A stretch of 10,012 bases of DNA from contig CAMYNC010000132.1 in NCBI GenBank assembly GCA_947259685.1, positions 1 through 10,012 of the forward strand. Direction: 5' to 3'. This document shows positions 1 through 6,415 of the stretch, in pieces (position 1 is the stretch's first letter; each line of letters opens with the position of its first letter). The translations under genes were made by a program, and so were the position numbers. The stretch comes from an uncultured Desulfuromonadales bacterium (GTDB lineage: Bacteria > Desulfobacterota > Desulfuromonadia > Desulfuromonadales > Geopsychrobacteraceae). The notes under the pieces were generated by a model. That model worked only from the letters and a program-made list of their open reading frames with translations. It searched no databases and had not been told where the DNA came from.

Positions 1-436
1 GAACTTTGATGCAATGGTAGTGCAGTCAGCTGTTGGACCGATTGGTCTTCCGGCATCGGAAGCTGTTTATCCCGGTATTGGAACAGCAAGTGGAGAACCT
101 CTGAATGCCATGAATGACTATGTAATTAAGATGACCCGGGATGAATTACCTCCTGCAGAGGCATTTTGGTCAATTACTCTTTATGATACTGAAAACGGAT
201 TCTTCATACCAAACGATCGTTCTAAATATATTGTTGGCCAAAATGGAGGAATGCAGCTGAATGAAGACGGTGGTATTGAGATTTATCTTGCTGCCGAAAA
301 ACCTGCAGGGGTGCCTGAAGATAACTGGTTGCCAATAAACCGTGAAGATATTGATTTAGATCTGATTATGAGGATATATGCTCCCAGAGTTGATGACCTA
401 AAGACATGGAAAGCGCCCAAGGCTGAGAAACCGTAA
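1..436 (+). CDS. DUF1254/DUF1214 family protein, C-terminal part (5' end outside window)
   Basis: The reading frame is open from base 2, so the gene starts upstream; the ATG at 14 is probably internal. About 144 C-terminal residues are visible. They fit the DUF1214 domain that usually follows DUF1254: the segment PPAEAFWSITLYD, then an F-x-x-N-D-R-S-K-Y stretch, a DGGIEIYLAAEKP strand, NWLPI, and a final MRIYAP. Family members are exported or cytoplasmic proteins of poorly known function; some are described as porin-like or linked to lipid and xenobiotic metabolism, but no reaction can be assigned here. Base composition is A+T-rich (25 of 60 bases are G or C at 241-300, counted by hand), unlike the next gene. 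Only 28 bases separate its stop from the next ATG, so co-transcription with the esterase is plausible. Confidence 0.85.
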   Translation, partial: NFDAMVVQSAVGPIGLPASEAVYPGIGTASGEPLNAMNDYVIKMTRDELPPAEAFWSITLYDTENGFFIPNDRSKYIVGQNGGMQLNEDGGIEIYLAAEKPAGVPEDNWLPINREDIDLDLIMRIYAPRVDDLKTWKAPKAEKP

Positions 437-450
437 AACAAGGAGAGTCA

Positions 451-456
451 AAGGAG
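451..456 (+). promoter_or_regulatory. Ribosome binding site of the lipoprotein esterase
   Basis: AAGGAG lies 8 bases before the ATG at 465. A second purine-rich AGGAGAG lies at 441-447. This supports the ATG at 465 as the start. It sits in the 28-base gap after the DUF1214 gene, exactly where base composition begins to change. Confidence 0.7.
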
Positions 457-464
457 TAGGTATT

Positions 465-1556
465 ATGAAAAGGACATTGAAAACGCTTGCCTTAGCGTTG
501 TGTGCCGGACTCCTGGCAGGGTGCACCGCCAATGTGAAGGAAGTTGGAGATCCCTCGGGCAAGATCTCTGCCCCGGCGTCTGCGCAGGATGCAACGCCCT
601 TGTGGGCGAGCGTCCCGGAGACGATCTCGCCCGAATGGGGCGCGTTTTTCTCCAAAAAGGGGCAAGGCCGCGAAACGCCAATGCCTGCCCCGAATGACCT
701 CGAGGGTTGGAAAGCCGTGCAGGCCGCCAACGACGAGGCGAAGGAAGCCGCGGCGGACGAAAAGGCCTCAGCGTTTGGCGTGACCTACGAGGAAAGCGAA
801 ATCGCCGGCATTCCTGTGGTCGAGGTGACGCCTTCAAAACTTGCCAGCATAGACAAGATCGCAGTCTACACTCACGGTGGCGCATACGTGCTGAACTCGG
901 CCAAGGCCGTGATCGAATCGGCTATGTTCTTCGCCGCCGAAACCGGACTGCGCGTCATTGCGGTGGACTACACTCTCGCGCCGCATTCCAGGTGGCAGGA
1001 GACGACCGACGAGGTCATCAGTGTCTTCAAGGCGCTGGCCAGGCAGGGCTTCACGGCCGACGACATCGTCCTTTATGGTGACTCCGCAGGCGGTGGCCTC
1101 GCGGCGGGTGCCACGCTCAAGATGCGCGACCTCGGTATGGAGATGCCCGCGGCGCTTGTGCTGTGGTCGCCCTGGGCGGATATTTCCGAGACCGGTGACA
1201 CGTACGTCACGCTTCGCGATGCCGAGCCCTACTACACCTATGAACACGTTCTTGGGCCCTCGGCACTTGCGTACGCTGATGCCAAGGATCACAAGAACCC
1301 CTATGTTTCTCCTTTGTACGGTGACTTCAAGCAGGGATTCCCGCCAACCTTGATCCAAGGGGGTACGAAAGAGATCTTCCTCAGCAACTTCATCCGTCTC
1401 TATCAGACGCTCGATCAGGCGGGTCAGACGGTCAAGCTCGATATATACGAGGGCATGCCCCACGTGTTCGTGCCGTCACTCCCGGAGTCCACTGAGTCGC
1501 AGGCTGCTATTGCCAAGGTTCGCGATTGGGTATCCGAACACTTGCTCGACAATTGA
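465..1556 (+). CDS. Lipoprotein alpha/beta-hydrolase, hormone-sensitive-lipase (Abhydrolase_3) family esterase
   Basis: A 363-residue serine esterase, probably anchored to the outer membrane as a lipoprotein. The N-terminus has a basic start, a hydrophobic core and the lipobox LAGC, with Cys20 as the lipidated residue. A linker of roughly 100 residues precedes the fold. Family motifs follow in order: HGG at 137-139 (oxyanion hole), the DYTLAP strand at 168-173, the nucleophile elbow GDSAG at 205-209 (Ser207), and the C-terminal GMPHVF with catalytic His333. The acid normally lies in a DPL motif; here the equivalent stretch reads TKEIFLSN, so Glu303 probably takes that role. Family members hydrolyse short to medium acyl esters; the natural substrate is unknown. 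The gene is strongly G+C-rich and is followed 21 bases later by a phosphatase gene, suggesting one operon. Confidence 0.88.
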   Translation: MKRTLKTLALALCAGLLAGCTANVKEVGDPSGKISAPASAQDATPLWASVPETISPEWGAFFSKKGQGRETPMPAPNDLEGWKAVQAANDEAKEAAADEKASAFGVTYEESEIAGIPVVEVTPSKLASIDKIAVYTHGGAYVLNSAKAVIESAMFFAAETGLRVIAVDYTLAPHSRWQETTDEVISVFKALARQGFTADDIVLYGDSAGGGLAAGATLKMRDLGMEMPAALVLWSPWADISETGDTYVTLRDAEPYYTYEHVLGPSALAYADAKDHKNPYVSPLYGDFKQGFPPTLIQGGTKEIFLSNFIRLYQTLDQAGQTVKLDIYEGMPHVFVPSLPESTESQAAIAKVRDWVSEHLLDN

Positions 1557-1565
1557 TACGATTTC

Positions 1566-1572
1566 AAGGAGA
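1566..1572 (+). promoter_or_regulatory. Ribosome binding site of the phosphatase gene
   Basis: AAGGAGA ends 5 bases before the ATG at 1578. It decides the start, which also gives a clean signal peptide. The 21-base gap after the esterase stop leaves no room for a separate promoter. Confidence 0.7.
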
Positions 1573-1577
1573 AACTC

Positions 1578-3278
1578 ATGGCGAAATACCTAACTTCGGG
1601 ATCGATACTTATGCTGGCCTTGGCATCCCCGGTCGTGGCGACACCATCACCTACGCTCGAGAAACCCAGGCTCGTTCTCCAGATCACCGTCGACCAGTTC
1701 CGGGGTGACCTGCCGACGCGCTACTTCGAGCGGCTCGGGAAAGGCGGGCTGCGCTACCTGCTTGAGGAGGGTATCCACTACAACAATGCCCACCATGGCC
1801 ATGCCAACACGGAGACCATCGTCGGCCATGTGACCCTTGCAACGGGTGCACACCCTGCGGCTCACGGAATGATCGGCAACATCTGGTTCGATCGCACGAC
1901 CGGCGCAACTACTTACAACATCGAAGATCCCGACTATCGCCTTTTGACCGAAGGCGCCGATGTGGATCCGGATACTGAGATCGACCCAACGCAGAAAGCC
2001 GCCTCCAGCGATGGTCGCTCACCTCTTGCCATTCTGACGACCACGTTTTCAGATGAATTGGCGTCGCTCACTGCCGGCAAGGCCAAGATTTTCGGCGTTT
2101 CTGTAAAGGATCGTGGAGCGGTGTCGATGGCGGGCCATACCGGCAAAGCATTCTGGTTCTCCAAGGCAACCAACCAGTTCGTGACAAGCAGCTACTACTA
2201 TGACGAGTATCCCCAGTGGGTCGTCGACTGGAATGCCAAGAAGATCCCCGAACGTTATGCAAATACTGCTTGGGAGTTATTGCACCCGATCGATACCTAC
2301 CTCTTCGGCGATCACGACGATCAGGAGTGGGAATTCGTACTCGACAGTTATGGTCGCACCTTTCCCCACGAGTTCACCACACCCGAGAACCCCTATTTCT
2401 CGACCTTCCTCACAATCAGTCCCGCCGGCGACCAGATGACCACCGACTTCGCGAAGACTGTCATCACCGAGGAAGGACTGGGGAAAGACAACATCACGGA
2501 TTATCTCGGTGTCAGCTATTCCGCTACCGACTACATCGGTCATTTTTTCGGCCCCTCAAGCCTCGAATCCGAGGACAACATCCTGCAACTCGACCGGACG
2601 CTCGCGGATCTCTTCGCCTATGTGGATCAGGAAGTTGGGCTCGAGAATACGCTGATCGTGCTGTCCTCTGACCATGGTGGACCCGAGGCTCCGGGATATT
2701 TGGAAAGCCTCGACATCCCGGCCGGCTATGTCTCGCCCGACGAATGGGATAAGGACCCGGTCATCGCGCGGATCAAGAGCAAGTTCGGCATTGAAGGGTC
2801 GTTGATCCAGGGCTACGACCACCCCTATCTCTACCTGACCAACGACATCCTCAAGAATCCCCAGATCGACCTGGCTGCTCTGGAGACCATGATTGCCAAA
2901 GAGCTCATCGCCTTCCTTGGAGTGTCTTATGCGATCCCGAGCACTTCGTTGGAGCGTGGGACGGTCCCCGACAACCTGCTGACGCGAGCGGTCCTCAACA
3001 ATTACAACACTGCCAGATCCGGTAATATCTACGTAGTATTTAACCCTGGTTGGTTCATCAACGACCTGGACGGGTTGTCAGTGACAGTCGTACATGGCTC
3101 ACCGTGGCGATATGACACATATGTACCGATCATTTTTGCCGGATATAAAATCAGGCCACAGAAGGTTTCACGCCGGGTTCATACGGTGGATGTGGCGATA
3201 ACACTGGCCACCGCTGTCGGAACGAGGCCACCTTCGGGTGCGGCTGGCGAGGTGTTGCTGGAGGTGCTTGGACAGTAG
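1578..3278 (+). CDS. Secreted PafA-type alkaline phosphatase (alkaline phosphatase superfamily, catalytic Thr)
   Basis: A 566-residue exported phosphomonoesterase-like enzyme. Residues 1-21 form a signal peptide ending VVA. The active-site set of the type I phosphodiesterase/PafA branch can be read off directly: metal ligands Asp39 (VDQF), Asp318 and His322 (ATDYIGH), Asp365 and His366 (SSDHGG), His506 (VVHGSPW); nucleophile Thr80 in NTETIVGH. Asn101 (GMIGN) and Lys177/Arg179 (SVKDRG) match the Asn, Lys and Arg known in PafA to bind the phosphate of monoesters, which argues for a monoesterase rather than a diesterase. The expected role is releasing phosphate from organic phosphates in the periplasm, using two zinc ions. 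It follows the esterase gene closely and is G+C-rich. No Pho box was seen just upstream, so phosphate control, if any, would act from further away. It is not PhoA, which uses a catalytic Ser. Confidence 0.9.
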   Translation: MAKYLTSGSILMLALASPVVATPSPTLEKPRLVLQITVDQFRGDLPTRYFERLGKGGLRYLLEEGIHYNNAHHGHANTETIVGHVTLATGAHPAAHGMIGNIWFDRTTGATTYNIEDPDYRLLTEGADVDPDTEIDPTQKAASSDGRSPLAILTTTFSDELASLTAGKAKIFGVSVKDRGAVSMAGHTGKAFWFSKATNQFVTSSYYYDEYPQWVVDWNAKKIPERYANTAWELLHPIDTYLFGDHDDQEWEFVLDSYGRTFPHEFTTPENPYFSTFLTISPAGDQMTTDFAKTVITEEGLGKDNITDYLGVSYSATDYIGHFFGPSSLESEDNILQLDRTLADLFAYVDQEVGLENTLIVLSSDHGGPEAPGYLESLDIPAGYVSPDEWDKDPVIARIKSKFGIEGSLIQGYDHPYLYLTNDILKNPQIDLAALETMIAKELIAFLGVSYAIPSTSLERGTVPDNLLTRAVLNNYNTARSGNIYVVFNPGWFINDLDGLSVTVVHGSPWRYDTYVPIIFAGYKIRPQKVSRRVHTVDVAITLATAVGTRPPSGAAGEVLLEVLGQ

Positions 3279-3336
3279 CCTTGAGCGGCGCGAAGAAAAT
3301 TATTAGACAACCCAACTTAATTTTGGGGAGAGAGTT

Positions 3337-3385
3337 ATGGAATCCCTTCAAAGATTGATGTCGATGTGAAGTTGAAAGGCTTCAC
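3337..3385 (+). promoter_or_regulatory. Possible leader: mini-ORF overlapping a small hairpin before the Lnb-like gene
   Basis: In the 125-base gap before the Lnb-like gene, an ATG at 3337 follows a purine-rich GGGGAGAG (3325-3332) and opens a 10-codon reading frame (MESLQRLMSM) that stops at 3367-3369. The stop overlaps the left arm of a 6-base inverted repeat: GTGAAG at 3366-3371 and CTTCAC at 3380-3385. The hairpin lies just ahead of the AAAGGA ribosome binding site at 3392-3397. This could be a leader peptide, a relic of a broken gene, or chance. I found no convincing promoter or terminator in the gap. Confidence 0.2.
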
Positions 3386-3403
3386 CTTCTCAAAGGATAC
3401 ATT

Positions 3404-4411
3404 ATGGGTAGTATAGTTAGAATCTTCGCCCTGGCTGTAACTTTTATTTGCCTTGCCATTGCTGCATGCCTGGGATCGCTTGCCATCTATTACTCCAGCT
3501 TGCCGTCCACTTTGCGCCCGACCGCCGGGGGGGCTTTTGCGCTGGTGGCCGTGATCCTTATTTTCTCCGGCCTAAGGAAGGGCAAACGCGGAGCATGGGC
3601 CGTCTTCCTGGTCTTATTCGTGATAGTAATCGCAGCCTGGTGGCTGCTGATCCCACCTAGCAATAGCCGAGACTGGCAGCCCGATATGGCGGTACTCCCC
3701 TGGGCCGAGGTCAAGGATAACCTGCTCACCGTCCACAACATCCGCAACGTCGATTACCGCAGCGAAACCGACTATTTGGTCCACCATTACGATCGTACCT
3801 TCGACCTGACCGCATTGCAAAGTGTCGATATCTTCCTCGTCTACTGGGGGTCACCCAACATCGCCCATACCATGATGAGTTTCGGTTTCACGGATGAATC
3901 TTATCTCTGCATCTCCATCGAGACCCGCAAGGAGATTGGAGAGGAATACTCGGCAATCAAAGGCTTCTTCAAACAGTTCGAGTTGACCTACGTGGTAGCG
4001 GACGAGCGGGATATCGTTCGTCTGCGTACCAACTATCGTACAGGTGAGGATGTCTACCTCTACCGGTTTGACGTCTCGATGGACTATGCTCGCAAGGTGC
4101 TGCTCGACTACATGCGCGAGGTGAACAGCCTGAAGTCACAGCCACAGTGGTACCATGCCATCCTCACCAACTGCACCACCAGCATCCTGCGCCACACCAT
4201 GCCTTTCAACCCCGATGCACGGTTTGACTGGCGGTTGATTGCCAATGGTTACCTTGATGAGATGCTCTATGAGCGAGGAAAGATCAACCAGACGCTGCCT
4301 TTTTCCGAAATGAAGAAGAGAAGTCTCATCAACCAGAGGGCCAAAGCCGCGGACAAATCCAAAAACTTCTCGCGACTTATCCGCGTGGGATTACCTGGAA
4401 TGGAGCTATAA
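3404..4411 (+). CDS. Lnb/DUF4105 family membrane protein with periplasmic domain
   Basis: 335 residues. The first ~85 hold three hydrophobic segments (about 8-30, 41-57, 64-83). The rest is a periplasmic domain that opens with SRDWQPDMAVLPWAEV and fits DUF4105, now called the Lnb N-terminal periplasmic domain. Conserved-looking blocks are HNIRNVDYRSETDY (111-124), YWGSPNIAHTMMSFGF with His155, SIETRKEIGEEYSA (171-184), VVADERDIVRLRTNYR (197-212), and WYHAILTNCTTSI with Cys257. The family includes the Bacteroidota lipoprotein N-acyltransferase Lnb; a Cys/His active site made of Cys257 and His155 is my inference. Here the membrane segments come first and the domain is last, so the role may differ from Lnb. 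It is transcribed together with the next gene, a lipoprotein hydrolase that starts 2 bases after its stop. Confidence 0.85.
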   Translation: MGSIVRIFALAVTFICLAIAACLGSLAIYYSSLPSTLRPTAGGAFALVAVILIFSGLRKGKRGAWAVFLVLFVIVIAAWWLLIPPSNSRDWQPDMAVLPWAEVKDNLLTVHNIRNVDYRSETDYLVHHYDRTFDLTALQSVDIFLVYWGSPNIAHTMMSFGFTDESYLCISIETRKEIGEEYSAIKGFFKQFELTYVVADERDIVRLRTNYRTGEDVYLYRFDVSMDYARKVLLDYMREVNSLKSQPQWYHAILTNCTTSILRHTMPFNPDARFDWRLIANGYLDEMLYERGKINQTLPFSEMKKRSLINQRAKAADKSKNFSRLIRVGLPGMEL

Positions 4412-4413
4412 AT

Positions 4414-6294
4414 ATGCACTTATTAAAGACTATAAAGACTATTCCACGTTTCTGCTTGATCCTTTCGACTCTCTATCTGTTGGCAGGGTGTGCCACACCG
4501 ATTGGCATCCACCAGGTGTCGCCTCACGAATCGTATCGGGAGCTAATGGCAAATCCTCTGACCGAGGGGGTAGCAAGCAATGCGACGAACATTGTGCTCC
4601 GCCGCGTCAACCTAGTCGGGGAATACAAAAAGGACCCGGCCGCAGTTATCGCATATCTTCACGACAAAGCGCTGTATGACGACCGGCGGGATACCCTATA
4701 CGCCCTGGCGGAACTCTCTTATCTCTATGGTGAGCGGCTGGAGAAGAGTGTAGCGGTGGACAAGCAGGCGTTGGCACCCGACTACTTCCTCCTTGCGTCA
4801 ATCTATGCCTACTCGTTTCTCCTCGATGACCGGAGCGAACCAGCGCCCAATGCCTTCGATATTCGTGCCCGCACGGCCATCGATCTATACAATTTCGGCC
4901 TGTGGCGGGGGATGTCAACCGGTGATGCGGGGACCCTCAACCTTTCACCGTCGGTGCGCACGTTACCGGTCGGCACTCTGGCGATCACGGTTGATCTGAC
5001 GAACTTCCCTTGGCAGTTGGACGAATTTGAGCGATTCGAGCCGGTGGATAAATATGTGATACGCGGCATCTCCACTCGTAACCGCTCAAAGGGGATTGGC
5101 AGCGCCCTTATTGGTGTGAAGAAGGTAAGTCAGGAGGACCTTTTCCCCCTGGCCGCGCCCACGACCATTTTTCTGCGCATCAACGCCAACCTGGCCGAGT
5201 TGACGGCTGGGACGGCAACCGCGTCCCTGGAATTCTACTCGGCCTACAACGATAATCTTCTGGAAGTCAAAGGCCGCTACCCTCCTGTCGAGACCGACAC
5301 CACCACACCGGTGGCCTACGCGCTCGAGACTTCAAAGGTCTGGGGTCTGGGCATGGGTGCGTTTCTGGGCAAGCAGTTCGATTCTATTCCCAATGGTCTG
5401 CACTTGACCCAGCCCTATCAACCGGGCCGCATTCCTGTGGTATTTGTCCATGGCACCTTCAGCAACCCGGCCTGGTGGGCGGAGATGGTCAACACCCTCC
5501 GAGGTGACCACATTCTTCAGCAAAAGTACCAGTTTTGGGTTTTCCTCTACAACAGCAGTGCCCCCATTGTAGCCTCTGCCGCAGATTTACGCGATGCCCT
5601 GCGGAACAAACTCACCCAACTTGATCCAGAAGGGAAAGACTCGGCACTCCAGGAGATGGTTGTTGTCGGTCACAGCCAGGGGGGGCTCCTGACCAAACTG
5701 ACTGCCGTCGATACCGGCGACAGTCTAGTCCATGCACTGACAGGGAAAGATCTCAAATCCCTGGAACTGCCAAGGGAGAAGAATGCCGAGGCCCACCGTC
5801 TCCTTGTGGTGGAACCGGTACCAGAAGTTAGCAGGGTCGTCTTTATTTCCACCCCTCACCGAGGAAGCATCCTTAGTAAACAGTGGGTGCGAACGCTGAT
5901 CAGAAAAATTGTTACCCTGCCGACAAGAATTTTCGATACAAATCTCAGTCTCCAAGACTACTACACCGAGGACGTGAAAAGAATGATCGGCAGCAGCGTG
6001 GGGCCAACCAGCATCGACGGCATGTCACCAAACAGTCCGGTCCTGAAGACGCTGGCAGAAACCCCACTGGCACCCGGGGTGGTCGGTCATTCGATTATCG
6101 CGGTCAAGGGAAGTGGCGACCCCAAACTGGGTGATGATGGTGTTGTTGCCTATACCAGCGCCCACCTCGACGGGATGGAATCGGAAGTCATCGTTCGCTC
6201 TGGACACTCCAGCCAGGGACACCCGTTCACCATAGAGGAAGTGCGGCGCATTCTGCTTGAACATCTTGGCACGCAGGTAAAGTCGACACTATGA
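4414..6294 (+). CDS. Large alpha/beta-hydrolase (lipase-like) lipoprotein
   Basis: 626 residues with a lipoprotein signal: a hydrophobic core, then LLAGC with Cys26, followed by ATP, which predicts outer-membrane sorting. Residues about 35-330 contain a helical part (around 75-165) and a beta-rich part (around 185-290) that I do not recognise. The hydrolase domain follows: VVFVHGTFSNPAWW (342-355, oxyanion region), VVVGHSQGG (416-424, nucleophile Ser421), VVFISTPHRGS (475-485), Asp574/Asp575 in GDPKLGDDGVVAY (acid candidates), and the SGHSSQGHP stretch at 596-604, where His598 or His603 is the catalytic base. This resembles triacylglycerol-lipase or PGAP1-like hydrolases acting on acyl esters. 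GGAG at 4402-4405 lies inside the end of the upstream gene, so the pair is translationally close or coupled. The substrate is unknown; a link to lipoprotein or phospholipid acyl chains is inferred from the Lnb-like partner. Confidence 0.85.
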   Translation: MHLLKTIKTIPRFCLILSTLYLLAGCATPIGIHQVSPHESYRELMANPLTEGVASNATNIVLRRVNLVGEYKKDPAAVIAYLHDKALYDDRRDTLYALAELSYLYGERLEKSVAVDKQALAPDYFLLASIYAYSFLLDDRSEPAPNAFDIRARTAIDLYNFGLWRGMSTGDAGTLNLSPSVRTLPVGTLAITVDLTNFPWQLDEFERFEPVDKYVIRGISTRNRSKGIGSALIGVKKVSQEDLFPLAAPTTIFLRINANLAELTAGTATASLEFYSAYNDNLLEVKGRYPPVETDTTTPVAYALETSKVWGLGMGAFLGKQFDSIPNGLHLTQPYQPGRIPVVFVHGTFSNPAWWAEMVNTLRGDHILQQKYQFWVFLYNSSAPIVASAADLRDALRNKLTQLDPEGKDSALQEMVVVGHSQGGLLTKLTAVDTGDSLVHALTGKDLKSLELPREKNAEAHRLLVVEPVPEVSRVVFISTPHRGSILSKQWVRTLIRKIVTLPTRIFDTNLSLQDYYTEDVKRMIGSSVGPTSIDGMSPNSPVLKTLAETPLAPGVVGHSIIAVKGSGDPKLGDDGVVAYTSAHLDGMESEVIVRSGHSSQGHPFTIEEVRRILLEHLGTQVKSTL

Positions 6295-6363
6295 TGTGTT
6301 GAAAGCCGGACATTCCCGAATTAGCAAGCTATTGAAAAAAGGCATGGGAAATCAGGTGGCAAT

Positions 6364-6390
6364 TTTTCATAACCTGAATTCAACATAATA
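6364..6390 (+). promoter_or_regulatory. Weak candidate promoter for the channel gene
   Basis: The 121-base gap 6295-6415 turns A+T-rich. TTTTCA (6364-6369) and CATAAT (6385-6390), separated by 15 bases, are a poor but possible -35/-10 pair about 26 bases before the ATG. A TACTAT at 6393-6398 is an alternative -10. No clear terminator for the upstream operon was found in this gap. Confidence 0.25.
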
Positions 6391-6415
6391 AATACTATTT
6401 TCCTAGAGAGGACTA

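Noticed and set aside
463..885. Arg/Pro-rich frames overlapping the esterase start on both strands
   Set aside because: Their biased composition is typical of out-of-frame translation of G+C-rich genes.
834..1463. 209-codon open frame on the minus strand
   Set aside because: It lies entirely opposite the esterase gene, has no recognisable motifs, and is the kind of open antisense frame expected in G+C-rich coding DNA.
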